A stretch of 64,000 nt of DNA from Eutreptiella sp. 'Long Island Sound 2002' (Eukaryota > Euglenozoa > Euglenophyceae > Eutreptiales > Eutreptiaceae). Location: assembly GCA_964036045.1 (NCBI GenBank), contig OZ038386.1, positions 17,806,329 through 17,870,328 on the forward strand, written 5' to 3'. Below the pieces are notes generated by a model. That model had not been told where the DNA came from. It worked only from the letters and a program-made list of their open reading frames with translations, and did not search any database. Shown in pieces: positions 9,431 through 25,200 of the stretch; positions within the stretch are counted from its first letter, which is position 1, and each line of letters starts with the position of its first letter. The position numbers and the translations under genes were made by a program.

Positions 9431-11544
9431 TCAAAACCTCCGCTAGGGGTCACCATGATGCCCCTAGGGGCCCCTAGTATCTCGAAGTACGGGTCTCTAG
9501 TACGGCCAGACGCCCAAATAGTTGCACTGCGCGCGCACTGCGCTTAAGGCTCCCCCATAGGCCACAAGACTCATGTAAACACCCCTCCTTCCCACACTCA
9601 AAAGGTCAAATGGGGCCAAAAGCAGCGCTAAAAGTCACCTAGATTGCCTAGTTTTTAGAATCTGTGTGACTGTGTGACTGTGTGTCATGTGGCACTGGCT
9701 AGTATGGCGATCAACAAATAAGTCAGGGAGTGCAAGCAACATTAACATTCGATGAACCCCATGGTGTGTGTGTCTTCTGCTCAGCACAAGTCCCGGTCAG
9801 TTGGGAGGTTAACGTACTCCCCGTTGCTGTCCGGTGCTCTTGCAGCCACCGAGTCCCAAAATCATCCGTGTTTCAACTCTTGGGTGCCTAGAAGTAGTCC
9901 CTTTGCGTAGGACTCCACTGCACCCGCCGATATCTGTAACCGCCAACGCAACGTCTCAGGGTGCCTTTGACCGGGGTAGGATGGTGGGATGGTCTGGTAC
10001 ACCCTCTCCGGCGGCATTGGTTCATAGGGGGCGTGTGTGCACAACGCGCGCACAGCGCAGGCACAGCCCGCACAGCGCAGGCACAGCCCGCACAGCGCGC
10101 ACATGACCGGAAGAAATTGGGGTTTTTTGCTATAGTTGGCAGTATTCTTGCCTATACAAACCATACTACACCCCCACAACGTTGGACAGCGTGGTGTATC
10201 CTTGTTTAGCTGTGGCACGGACAGGGGAGGGAGTGTCGGACCTTCACGGACGCCCGGGCGAGCTACTCTCGTAGTTGCTGAGTTTCTCTAGCTTGCTCCG
10301 CGAGTCTCTCCTCGGCGGGGGCGTGAGGCTGATGTGATTCTGAGGCTGGTTGCATTTCATGCCCATCCATGGCACTTATCATGAAAAGAAGACAGAAAAA
10401 CTGCCTATGTATGGAAGTGCAAACAACAGTTGAGGCGAGGCTCAACTAGTGATTTCTGTGCTGCTGGTTGATGAGGAGGTCGAATCAAAACTGTTTGCGC
10501 TTACATAGAGCAATTGGATATGTATTGGGCAAATCTCGAAAAAGATACCACAAACCTATAGGAAAGGATGCACAACAACACATGCCAATGCACTAGAAAT
10601 GAGGGCAAAGCACGCATGCAACTCATCTAAATGCATACGAAGGCTCATTGTTACGGGTACTAGGCACCACTATGAAGGTTGGGCATGGTCCTGTACAAAC
10701 TTTGTGCACAACGCGCACACAACGCACAAAACGCCCCCATAGTGCATGGTGATGTCCAAACAAGCAGCCAAAATAATGCAGTAGAGGGGTTCCCCAAAAA
10801 TGCATGGGCATCTTTCTTGTTAGACGAATCCCCGACAGCAACACCTTGATCACACACACATCGGATAGAAGGTCATTATGGGTCATCAACACAAGGTAGT
10901 AGGGCACACTCCTTAGGTGACTGCAATGCATGCTGGCAGCCGCGTCCGAAAACCACTGTGCCGCACCCGAGATGTCAACTCAGCTCATGGCCTGGGTAGG
11001 TCATGCCCTTGCTGCGGTCCCAAGTGGTGCGTTGTGTCCGACCAGTGGTCCGACAAGTGGCGGTCTGAGGCCACATCCTCGGTCAAGAAGGTATTGTTAG
11101 AGTGCCCCGTCTTGCCCTATAAGGCGCCTCCCAAAGTGGAAATGCATACAAATGGCTCCTATGGTGCATACAAGGGCTTTGCATCCCGCTTCAAAGGAAC
11201 TAGCACAAAACACGCCATAGATAGCCTAACCACATACACGCCAACTTCGCGTGCGCAGTGCAACTATGTGGGCGTGTAGCCGGACTAAAGACCCATACTT
11301 TTTTTTTTGGCTCGGACCAAGATGAGCTGCATAGCCTGCTCACTTTGTAGTACTCGAGGTAACCCCTCGGGATCAAGCTGTACTAAAGACCCATACTTTG
11401 TGATACTAGGGGCATCATTGTTGTTTGAGAGTAGGTTTTGATGCTTCTTCCACATTGGGAATATGGCATTTTTGGATCACCCATTTCCATCCTTTTTCAC
11501 ACTATTTTGCTCATTCCCACGACATCCACTCTTTTCTAGCCACA

Positions 11545-11695
11545 CCACCATGGGGAACCTGAGAAGGCAGGAGTGATGTTTTTTTTTGTAGCCATTTTGA
11601 TCTCTCCCCACCATGGGGAGCAGGGGTAATGCAGCCATTCCGCCCACACGTGGGCCCCCGAGACGGCAGAGGTCAAGTAGCCACGACTAGGTGAC
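11545..11695 (-). repeat. Diverged 85-bp-family units, inverted
   Basis: On the minus strand this reads GGGGGCCCACGTGTGGGC, GGAATGGCTGCATTACCCC and later TGCCTTCTCAGG, recognisably the same family as at 60.6 kb. Confidence 0.6.
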
Positions 11696-11744
11696 AAAGG
11701 AACCCAACGTACGTACACTGTGCCATTCTGGCGACCCCATAATT

Positions 11745-11905
11745 CCACACAAATTCCCCATAATTCACCCATAATCCCCAATACTTCCCCATAATTCCCC
11801 ATAATTCCCCATAATTCCCCGTAATTCCCCCATAATTCCCCACAATTCCCCATAATTCCCCATAATTACCCATAATTACCCATAATTACCCATAATTACC
11901 CTTAA
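11745..11905 (-). repeat. 10-bp minisatellite (GGGGAATTAT), tract 1
   Basis: About 15 units of a 10-11 bp motif, reading CCCATAATTC on the plus strand. Confidence 0.92.
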
Positions 11906-12135
11906 TTCCAGTCGTCTGGCGGGGAGCCGTCGTCTGGCGCTGGCGGACGCATACCCCTAAAATGGCAACGCAACACATTGCAACGCAAAGATGGAACCAT
12001 TGGCCTGATCTCCTCATAGCACCGGAAGGCTGAATCGAAGACAAAGGATGGTTAGGTTCCACGTAGGTGCTGAAACCACCGAAGCATAGGTCAGGACGGC
12101 CTTGGGTTTCCCAAAGGTACTTCCTTAACACTTGT

Positions 12136-12210
12136 ATTATGGGGAATTACGGGGAAATTATGGGGAATTATGGGGAATTATGGGGAATTATGGGGAATTA
12201 TGGTGGAATT
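12136..12210 (+). repeat. 10-bp minisatellite, tract 2, opposite orientation
   Basis: About seven GGGGAATTAT units on the plus strand, inverted relative to the tracts at 11.75 and 12.8 kb. Confidence 0.92.
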
Positions 12211-12300
12211 ATGGCTTGGTGTTGATTCTTGATGGGTTGCTGTTCGTTCCCGATGGCTTGCTTTTCATTCTTGCCGGGCCGCTATTAATTACCGTTGCCG

Positions 12301-12790
12301 ATGATGGGATGACGGGAACATAACGTCACAACTATGACACACTCCCCCTTTATCGATGGAAGGGGTGTCCCTGGGGGCTCTTCGGGGGGAACGTAGTCTA
12401 AAAGTAGCACGCAGTGCAAGGACGCCCCCTTGGGGGGTTGCTGAGGGCCGGAATGTTCGAGCATCCCTAGTGGCCAAGCTAGCACAGCACATATATTTGC
12501 ATGAGCCACCACTGTGCCGCTATTCAACGTAACAATAGCAGCAGACTTGGGCCAAGTTAGTGGGGATTGGGAGGGTTGCCAGGGGTTTTTCTAGAAGTTG
12601 TTCCCTGATATTCCATGGAACAATTACCACCCATCGCAGTGCAGGTCCTCCCAACCCCCTTAAAATTAGGTGATCCAAACTTGGGCACTTGGGCACTTGG
12701 CTCTGTGTCGGGCGGCAGAGATGGAGGGCAATGAGGTGGTGAATCCAAACTTGGGATGGCAAAAGAGATGAGCCCCATCTTGCATTGGTG
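12301..12790 (+). repeat. Left arm of a 2.36-kb inverted repeat
   Basis: Matches the reverse complement of 14,104-14,657 almost throughout. The right arm has about 70 bp extra (about 14,332-14,400). The outer ends both carry GGGAACATAACGTCACAACT. The arm includes part of the 100-bp dispersed repeat. Confidence 0.9.
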
Positions 12791-12799
12791 TGGTCGGCT

Positions 12800-13034
12800 T
12801 CCCCCATAATTCCCCCATGATTCCCCATAATTCCACCATAATTCCCCATAATTCCCCATAATTCCACCCAAATTCCCCATAATTCCCCCATAATTCCCCC
12901 ATAATTCCCCATAATTCCCCATAATTCCACCAATGTGACGGGACAGCCAGCAGCTGTTGGACAAGCCCACTATAGCCTTTACCATAAGTCCCCCATAATT
13001 CCCCCATAATTCCCCATAATTCCCCATAATTCCA
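12800..13034 (-). repeat. 10-bp minisatellite, tracts 3 and 4
   Basis: Two CCCATAATTC tracts (12,800-12,935 and 12,985-13,034) inside the inverted-repeat spacer, separated by a unique block that is itself duplicated. Confidence 0.9.
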
Positions 13035-13083
13035 CCAATGTGACGGGACAGCCAGCAGCTGTTGGACAAGCCCACTATAGCCC
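12931..13083. repeat. Direct duplication of ~50 bp with flanking minisatellite
   Basis: The block containing GTGACGGGACAGCCAGCAGC and TGTTGGACAAGCCCACTATA occurs at 12,931-12,980 and again at 13,032-13,081, about 101 bp apart. Confidence 0.9.
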
Positions 13084-14103
13084 TAAGGAATTATGGGAAA
13101 TTTCCCCGCCACCGCCAGACGAAGTTTCCCCGCCAGCACCGCCAGCGATTTGGCGGCCGCACACCCCTGCCATGTGTGCAAGGGGCGGATCATAATTTGC
13201 CCTATTTTGTGTGCACATACGTTGCGAAACAGGCACCATGAGCTTGGTATATGGTGATACACTTTCAGGGTGCCTCCTGCAGGACATTATACTTCCCTCC
13301 TCATTTCTCAGACCCACTTTCGGCATGGATCTCGGTGTTTGGGATAGGGTGTTCTACACCCGCTGCAGCGGCGTGCGAGTTCCTGCTATGGTGGTTGGGA
13401 CGGCTCAAGATGACTCCTCCACTTGGAATACTACCAAGATGCGGTGAGAGTCGTGGATTGTTTTGGCGTGTTTGTTCCATGTTTCCTTCCTGTTGTTTTG
13501 GCGCACTTGGTTGCATCTTTATACGAGACACACACCCGATTGCCAAGGAGACCATGCAGTGATGGAAGAGAATGCAATCTGTCTGCAGGAGCTTCTAGGA
13601 TTACAGTTTGCCCCCGGCCCACCGTCCTCCATACCCACAAAACAACGGGGCAGGGCACGGGTGCTGGTTGTCGCTCCAACTCTGTATTGCAAAAGCCATG
13701 CAATCTCAGACTAGCCGATTGCTGCATGGCATTGGTTTTCACAGTGCACAGGGTTATGAGTGCAGCAATTGTTGCCAGAGATACTCACTGGGGTGCTGAG
13801 ATACTTCTGATGTACTCATTGATTGATCTCTGACGGGAAGCCATAAAATCCATTGTCTGGAGTGTCACCATGCCCTTTTGGAACTGAATGGGGGGGTAGC
13901 CGCACGGCGTGCGCACCATGCGGCCACCGCGTCAGGTATTTGAACAATTTCTCCAGGAGATGGTCTACCGGGAGAGGAGTTGTAGATGGTACCTGGTGGG
14001 CTCTGAGGCGTTACCATTCCCCCTGATTGGCTCTGGATGAAAGGGTCTGGGGACCAACCCCAGTACCCGCACCGCGCACGCACCGCGGCAGGTACTCCCC
14101 GAA
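13084..14103. other. Spacer of the inverted repeat, no gene seen
   Basis: Only short unrelated ORFs on both strands; no recognised domain. Confidence 0.5.
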
Positions 14104-14657
14104 TTGACAATGCAAGATGGGGTTCATCTCTTTTGCCATCCCAAGTTTGGATTCACCACCTCACTGCCCTCCATCTCTGCCGCCCGACACAGAGCCAAGT
14201 GCCCAAGTGCCCAAGTTTGGATCACCTAATTTTAAGGGCGTTGGGAGGACCTGCACTGCGATGGGTGGTAATTGTTCCATGGAATATCAGGGAACAACTT
14301 CTAGAAAACCCCCTGGCAACCCTCCCAAACGGATGAGGGGGATGGGTGGGTGTGGAGATGGCATGTGGGGCTTTGAAGGACAAATGCATTGTTCCTCCCC
14401 ACTAACTTGGCCCAACTCTGCTGCTATTGTTACGTTGAATAGCGGCACAGTGGTGGCTCATGCAAATATATGTGCTATGCTAGCTTGGCCACTAGGGATG
14501 CTCGAACATTCCGGCCCTCAGCAACCCCCCAAGGGGGCGTCCTTGCACTGCGTGCTACTTTTAGACTACGTTCCCCCCGAAGAGCCCCCAGGGACACCCC
14601 TTCCATCGATAAAGGGGGAGTGTGCCATAGTTGTGACGTTATGTTCCCATCATCTTT
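14104..14657 (-). repeat. Right arm of the 2.36-kb inverted repeat
   Basis: See the left arm at 12,301-12,790. The fold would form a stem of roughly 480 bp with a 1.3-kb loop. It resembles a foldback element, but no target duplication is evident at the outer ends. Confidence 0.9.
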
Positions 14658-15239
14658 AATTTCTCCTTTGTGTGTGTTTCCCAAAAGCCTTAAAGATCAC
14701 TCTGGGACGAAAAAAAGAGCCAAAAATGCTTTTTCCCACACATGAAACTAGTCCTTTTGTAATTTTTGAAATGCTTGAACACGTCATTTTAGCCTATTTA
14801 TCAAAATTTGCTCATCTTGCGTGCCACAGCCAAACTGCCCACTGGGTACAATCGCTCCGATAATGAAGTCATTGCCTACGGAATGGTTTTGCCTGTAGCA
14901 GCTGCCAACGCCTATGAAGCCCTAGCCCTTTACAATCAACTGCAGATTCCACCAGATGCTGATGATGACCAGACTAGTGGCGATTGAGTTTGGCTGCTCG
15001 CTAGGGGCCAGCTCCACATTTGCAAATGACTCAAACAGGGGAAGAAACAGGTGTGTCTAACGTGATGACGGAGTACAGATTCTTGTGACCATAGGGGAAG
15101 CCTTTTGCCAAAATCCTGCACTGTAAAGAAATCTCCTTTGGCCGCCACCTTGTCGCAAATTAGGTTGTGCTTCTGGCGTATTGCACCTCGGCTAAGGTGC
15201 TGTGCGTGAGAAAGGATCGCATTCCGGATTAATACCCAC
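14658..15239. other. No gene seen
   Basis: Short ORFs without recognised features; moderate AT content. Confidence 0.5.
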
Positions 15240-16435
15240 ACGCCCGCGCCCACAGCACGTGGGTAGTGGACCCCAACAGCCCGCCCAGTGGGCGGGCAGT
15301 CGGGGGAGGGGGAGCGCCTGACATCAGACGCCCCTCGCAACGCCGGAAGGCACCCCCCCCGGGGACGCCCTTCCGCCACCCCCACGGCGAGCAACGCCGG
15401 CCCGCAAGGGCGCACGCTGTGGGGCCGGTGCTGGGTCCCCACGCCCGCACCGACCGCACCTGGGACACACGGGTCGCGGAACCCCGGCTACCCGCCCCAG
15501 AGGGGGGGCGGCTGGGGGAGGGACAGCGTCTGACACCAGACGCCCCTCACAACGGTGGCAGGCCTCCCCCCCCGGACCCGCCCCACGGGGGGCGCACAGC
15601 CCCAAGCCAGGTAGGGGGGAACCGGGACCGGACCGCCCCCCCCCAAGCACGCCAGACGGAGCAAGGGACCGAGCAGGACACGCGGAGGGGCACGGACCAC
15701 GTGGAACGGCCCTACCAGCGCCCAGTGCCGGGACCGCGCGAGGTGCGCACGCCACACCACCCAGGGGGGGGGGGGGAGCGGACGCCGCAGAAGCGCGAGC
15801 GCACACACACGCAAAGGGCACGCGGGGACTACCAGAAGGGCAACCGGACCGAGCTCGCGGAACGCACAGACCGCGTGGAATGGCGTACCAGCGAGCGAGG
15901 GTAAGGGACACCCGGACGGGACGGCCCGCCACACGCAGCGCGGGACACGCGGGGCGGGAAGGGGGAAACTGGAGAGACACAACACCAGGTACCGGCCCGA
16001 GCCCCCCGAACCGGCCGCGAGCGCCGCGCACACACGGACGGGGCACTGCACCCGCCAAGGCAGTAGTGGCGCACTGCGCCACGCCCCAACCCCTAGGCTA
16101 GGCAGCCTCCGCGCCAGCCCAAGGGGGTCCCACTGGCGACAAGCCAGTAGCACGGGCCCGGCGGCGCCGGCGCCCCGGGCGACCACGCATTAGGGGGGCG
16201 ACGCGGTGGGTAAGCGCCCGCAGCCACGGCTGCAAATTGATGCACTGACCGGGGAGTGGCGAAACGGGGAAGCCGGAGAGGGACGGGGCTCCGAGCCCTG
16301 TGAACCCGGGGGACTCCGCCACCAGGCAGGAGGTGCGTCTTGGAGGGCCCCCCACTAGGACCCGGTGGGGAGGATATCACCTGGCCCGACCAGGTGGCCC
16401 CCCGGGGCCGAAAGGCGTCTAGTACCCGCAAAATC
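15240..16435. other. Very GC-rich island
   Basis: About 1.2 kb of extreme GC content between much more AT-rich flanks. Long overlapping ORFs are open on both strands (for example 15,266-15,904 plus and 15,324-16,082 minus), as expected from GC bias alone; their proteins are Pro/Arg/Gly/Ala-rich with no domain. An internal direct repeat of about 85 bp (15,276-15,365 and 15,498-15,585) carries AGACGCCCCTC in both copies. It ends in short AAACCTC repeats near 16,440. Nature unknown. Confidence 0.6.
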
Positions 16436-20060
<3,625 letters not shown>

Positions 20061-20191
20061 ATCTGTACTTTTTACGAGGTAGATCCTTATGCAGCCATGA
20101 GATGGCAGGTATATTCGGCTCAGTCTGCTGTTGCCTCTTTGCGCCTGTGATCCATCCCTTCTGCGGAATCAGAACCTCTGTGTGTGTACGG

Positions 20192-20672
20192 TTAGGTAAC
20201 CTCGGAGCTGGCCCTTCCGTGTGCCCCCAGAAAGAGCTGGCGGCAGATTGCTTCCGTATCCGGCGTCTCTACCAGCCCCTGTGGAACAGGGGTTGGTGGG
20301 GAGGGCGGGGATGGCGTTTTGGGCCTCCGCCGCTTGGGGGCGGGAGGCGTTGGGGGTTGGTGTGGAGACCTCAAAGAGGCTTGACTTGTCTGTGAAGGCC
20401 CAACCCGTGGGCGTTTATATGAACGCTTCGGCTGTTGAGAGGAGCAACGCTTCCTGGATGGCTGGACTGGGGTGCACACTTTGTGATGCCCCCTTGCACA
20501 ACAGTGCCTTAACCCCCGTTGTGTGCGTGCGCAAATGGGGCACGGCGGCAGTCTGTGGGCCTCACAGAGCTGTAGTTGCGGGCGGCGAGGGACGTGCCCC
20601 GCTTCGTGATGCCCCAAAGAGCAACACTCCTGGGCTGTTTTGCGCAGCCTCTTGCACGTGATGCACGCCGGT
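20192..20672 (-). pseudogene. Family B LINE ORF2 C-terminal tail (copy 1)
   Basis: Encodes the last part of ORF2: a Cys/His-rich block with CITCKRL, ECCSLGHHEAGH, PPCPIC and HCCARGHHKVC, followed by a strongly basic, Pro-rich tail (SRKRC, PKRSYKRPR, PKRRRPKTP) and an acidic end with stop at 20,192. Nearly identical to the end of the 44-kb copy. The upstream sequence is lost at 20,672, so this is a fragment. Confidence 0.88.
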
Positions 20673-20906
20673 GTCGCCAGTTTTTGACATGGATATAACG
20701 GGCATCCCCCCAGATTGGGAAGGGTGCACAGTTCCTGCGCAGGACTCCCGGATGCCCGTGCGGAAATGGCACAAGTGCATCCGCAAGGCTGCTGCCCCCA
20801 CGTACAAGCCAGTAGGCAAGCGTGCCACCCTACCCCCCCGACAGGGATGTGTGACGCCAGAGGATGAGGAAATGCCGGAAGAGGCAGCCAAGGACGAGGA
20901 GGGTGA

Positions 20907-22208
20907 GGACATCTTCTGAGTTTCATACATTTTTCAGGACGGCAACCCGATACAGGTCCTCTCCAATTTGTAAACACAAATGTCACGTCATTACGTGTGC
21001 ACCACGAAGATGTCTTTAGTTTTAAGGCTGATGTGGTCGGGATGCAAGAGACCCGTCTAACGGCATCAGGCCAGCGCTGCATGCAGGCAATTGCAGCAGA
21101 ATATGGCTGGTCATGTTTTTGGGGGAAACCACTGGGCTCGCCCACGGGTGGGATCTGGGGCGCCCCTCAAGGGGGGGTTGGACTGTTGTTCAAGAAGGGA
21201 TGGAATGTACGCCAAGTGGAGGCGGACGAAGGAGACCCCATTGCCAGCAGACTCTGGCATTCCGGCAGATGGCTGCACACATGTGCAGGCATCGGTGAAG
21301 GGCACACTGTCCTGAACATATGCGTAGCATACGGCATCCCGGCCAATGCCCCGCTGAACACTGAATTCTGGGAGTTAGTCATTTGCTATCTCAGCAGGCT
21401 GGGAGCCTCCCCCTGCCTTCTATTTACAGATGCGAACTTCAATTTCGATGTCTTTCATAAAATACCTGCAGCCCCCCTTACTGCATTAGCGGATGGCTGG
21501 CTAGTAGATGCAGACCACGTATTCGCCACACTGCACCAGAAATCCTGTGTCAGCAATTTTTCTAAGGATGGTGCCCCTGGAACTCGCATCGATGCGCTGC
21601 TGGCCACGCCTGCACAGGTCTCAGCACTTGTTGACGTCTCTGCTGTGCAGGGACATTCCCTCCCAGGCCACACGCCGGTACGATATACCTTTGCTCTGGA
21701 TGGCCCAAGACAGAAAGTTATCAAGATGAGGAAACTCCCCCCCTTTTCACTGCCTCCGCGAGAGGTAGAAGAGGCACAGGAAATAAGCGACATGCTGCTG
21801 AAGCCTTGGGAAACAAAGTGGGCAGCCCTGGTCAGTGAAGGGAATGTCAATGCCATCTGGGATCAGTGGACTTGGCTAGCAGAGGAAGTGGGGCTTGCAC
21901 TCTCATGCAATCACCTCACAAAGGATAGCCTGGGGGCCGCCCTCCCATTCGCACCTAAGTCTGCACCCCGTGGCAGAGGGACAGCACAGATGTTGCGAGA
22001 AACTACTCTGGCCCCAAGCAAAACAACTGCATATGGGGGGCCACGCACTCGGCTGATATCCAAGATCACCGGTGCCCTGGGATCACTACGCACAGTCATC
22101 CAGTGGCAGCGAAAGGAGGCGGGTGTCCAGGGTAACCGACTCACGGCGTCTGCGAGGCGCAAAGCACAGAGAGCCGTTCGATTGGTGCGATCGATGCGAT
22201 TCGATTCG

Positions 22209-22209
<1 letters not shown>
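20907..22209 (+). pseudogene. Family B LINE endonuclease domain (inverted fragment)
   Basis: The frame is open from 20,907 and reads an AP-type endonuclease: NTNVTSLR near the start, VGMQETRL with the catalytic Glu, GGVGLLFKKG, LLFTDANFNF with the Asp/Asn pair, GTRIDALLA, and a GHTPV block where an SDH box would be. It would nick target DNA. There is no convincing ATG before VVGMQ, and the piece ends in (TG)n at 22,210, after which the ORF reads only low-complexity CVCVC. A short ORF at 20,671-20,919 with an acidic end overlaps upstream in another frame and may be the end of ORF1 or the start of ORF2. Confidence 0.85.

Positions 22210-22239
<30 letters not shown>
22210..22239 (+). repeat. (TG)n microsatellite, right flank of family B copy 1
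   Basis: About 29 bp of GT/TG with the same strand polarity as the left flank at 19,850-20,060. Confidence 0.95.
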
Positions 22240-22242
<3 letters not shown>

Positions 22243-25200
22243 TCGCGGTCAGTGGTTTTTTTGTTGGTTCCTGCACAAGTGTGTGTGTGTATTTAATTGA
22301 GGACCGCCCTTTGGGCCGGCGGCCGCTGGCCAACCGCCGGAGGGGAACCACCAACTGTTGGCAGTTACCGGCTGCATTTTGTCGGTTAACAGACTGCCGT
22401 CGACTAAGTGCCAACCGCTATCAATATGATTTAGCATGCAACTGCTGTCAGTGGCTGGCCGACTGCCGTTAGTGATGTGCCAGGCGCTGTTGGCTGCCGC
22501 ATAGAGCTGCATTCCTGTGGCCAAGTGTAAAATTAAGGAGAATTTTTGTCCTGTTGCTGAGGGACGGCCCTTTCTGGGGACACTACCCAAGCCTGTTTGG
22601 CAGCCTGCCAGGGCCCAAGCGTCCCGCCTGGTCTCTTGGAGCGAGGACTGGCACCGCCTGCGTGCTCCTTGGTCAGTTCAAGCAAAAGAACGCAGACTTT
22701 GCTGTCATGTTCTTTGCATCACTCGTACCTGGCTGGAAGCTGCACTGGGGTTCTGCCTGAGATGATCGACGTGGAACAACGTGCTGGTTCCTCTTGGGCA
22801 AAACGAAGTGCGCCGAGTGGCCATGGAGTGGACGGATACGCTGTTTTTGTTGAGTTTCGGCAACCGTTAGTCACTTGGGCGCCATTGGCGTGGTGTGTGT
22901 CGGGCGGGCGGGGTGGGTGGGTGCATGACCCCGTTGCCAAGTCCGGCCAGGTACGTGTCCCTGCACCAATTCCTCACCGTCATATGCCGGGCCCGTGGCT
23001 CTGCCTGTCGCACGGAGAGGGAGCCTCTGGCTCTGACGGCAGGATGGAGGTCCTTTGTCCATTCGCAATCCGGCTGGAGAGCATGGGCGGGGACCAGAGC
23101 CATGGCGCCCATGGGCTCAGCTCCTCAAAATGCATTCCTTCCTTTATACAATCCCATTGAGCTTCTGTGCCCCTCTCACTGAGGTGCACAACAGTGAAGG
23201 TGCGGACTTGCACTACAGCCTCCCAACACCTGATGAGTGGCCCGTGTCAATGTGCTGCATCAGCAACGCTTGTGGTTTTTGTGTGTAACCCAGTGATTCT
23301 GCCTTTTTTTTCTGAACTGTCCGGTACCATCAACAACTGTTCGAGATTGTTCCGGATCTTCAGACCCCTAGTCTGAGACAATACATTGCGGGCCCTACCA
23401 CATGCCCGCCATCCTCACACAGAGGGGCGTAAAGTTACAGAGTATTTGTGTGTAACCCAGTGCATCGGCGACAAGATGTGCTCCCGAGAGGCTCGGCCAT
23501 ACACACTGGAGCAGGGCCGCACAGCCTCATGCGTGGCCCACGCGAGTCGGGGGCCTGACCTTTCCCGCGGTGTTCTACTGGAGAACACCGAGTGCAGATC
23601 GCACAACAGATTGTACCAGGATGTCAGCTCGGCGGGTGGATGAACCGGGTATGCACAAAGCGACAGTGCATTGCACCGGTGGGGCACATCCTTTCCTGAC
23701 CAAACGACCACGAGCTCCCCCTGTGGGCCTTGTCCACACAATTTACAAAAGCAGCAACGCTGAAGGGGGTGTAGACAAGACTCCATCATATATGTGACAT
23801 GGAACCCGCCCAATGGGATCAACGGACGTGGCATTTCGTCGGGGGTGTTAAAACGGCCAGCTTCCGCTGCCGGACGATGTCCTGCGGGCAAGTACGATGG
23901 ACGTGTGAACCTGGCACCTGCCAATGTGCACAGGGCGCATACTGAAGCACCGTTCCACCAGATTACTGCGGCACTGCTTCCAAGGTTAGGAGCACAGAGT
24001 TGAAAAACCTGGGCAACGAACTGCACACACATGCTGCAAGGAGTGCATTCCCACCCCTACGCTCTTCAAAGAACATTGTGAATTTCCCAAGGCGGCGGGA
24101 GGGGGGATGGAGGGCACTGTGGGATGGAGGACACTCGGCGTTTCCATTCATACAAATGCTTGGAGAATGGTCGTGTGTTGCTGTCAAAGCACGCTGCTTT
24201 TGCCTCACAAGGGCTATCCACTTTGGTGAGATACTAAAGGCAACAGCATGTTGAACGACCAAAGTAGTGCAGAGGCTGGCTGACCAGAGACTGCTGGTTT
24301 ACAAATCTAACGAACTGCATGTGTTACAGTGACAAAGCCCATTGTGTGCAGGAAGGTGCATATCGCCAAAAAAGCCGTCCTTTTCTGAGGTGCCTCACCT
24401 CTATCACGCCCAGCTGATCTAGGCAGCAACATAGCAGCGAGCGCAGGTGATGGATAAAATGAAGGTAGGAGCTAGGGGGGGGGGCAGGGGTACACGTCTG
24501 CTGGGCGCATCGGGACAGGGCAATATTTTCAATCTAAGCTTCATGGTCAAAAATACCCAGCACCACCGGAGGGAATCATGACAGGGCCCTTTGGGGGAGC
24601 TGACTGACCGGTCTGAATTCATTCCCATTGTTCTAGCGTGGTTGGAAAATGATGGCCTGGGTGCCGACAGAGAACGGCGTGGTCAAGCAGAGTGTCTACA
24701 GTGACGACCTACTTTGAGACAGGAAGCATTGTCAGTACAAATGTTTTACCAGATGTTGTGTACTGCAGGTGCAGAGCCCTGGACTATACTGATCAAAGGC
24801 GTGTGCCCCACTTTGGTCCACTAGGGAATGCTGAATGGATGAGACAACACGTGTACAGTTGAAAAGTGGGAAGCCACAATCATTCCAGAAATAAAGGTGA
24901 TGGGAGCAAGCTAGCTTGGGGACCTGCTGTTCACGGCTTCTGGCGTAGCTGGTCACATCAGCACGAGGGGCGATGCTGCGGGAAAAAAGAGACATACAAA
25001 AATACAGAGGGACCCAGAAATCAAATAAGACTATCTCCAACGCCCCAAAGTCAATGGAAGGCAACAAACACGGGTTCTTGACACACTTGTGTCGGCTCTA
25101 CTGATGACCTGACGTTGACGCCCCTGCCTTTTGCCAAACACGAAAATTGTAAGGGCCAGACGTATGCACATGGACGATGCTCCACGCTGTGTCAATGAGG

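Larger units (their letters stand above)
9013..11744. other. No recognisable gene
   Basis: Short ORFs only, none with a recognised domain. Contains a GC-rich short tandem repeat (CGCAGGCACAGCC units) at about 10,045-10,100 and a copy of the 7.7-kb remnant at 10,090-10,195. Confidence 0.5.
20061..22209. mobile_element. Family B LINE, copy 1, rearranged (inverted 5' part)
   Basis: Two pieces in opposite orientation. 20,061-20,672 is the 3' end on the minus strand and matches 43,925-44,537 with only about seven differences in 600 bp. 20,673-22,209 is the endonuclease part on the plus strand. The RT region between them is missing. Both outer ends abut (TG)n on the plus strand. This is the arrangement expected from twin priming during LINE insertion combined with loss of the middle. 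Confidence 0.85.

Noticed and set aside
15266-16186. Long ORFs on both strands in the GC-rich island as genes
   Set aside because: Opposite and overlapping frames are all open because stop codons are rare in such GC-rich DNA; products are low-complexity with no domain.
20061-22209. Two independent insertions explaining family B copy 1
   Set aside because: The endonuclease piece lacks a 3' end, which an independent LINE insertion should carry; an inversion within one insertion is simpler, though not proven.
22597-23160. 187-residue plus-strand ORF as a gene
   Set aside because: No motif, and comparable overlapping ORFs exist on the other strand.
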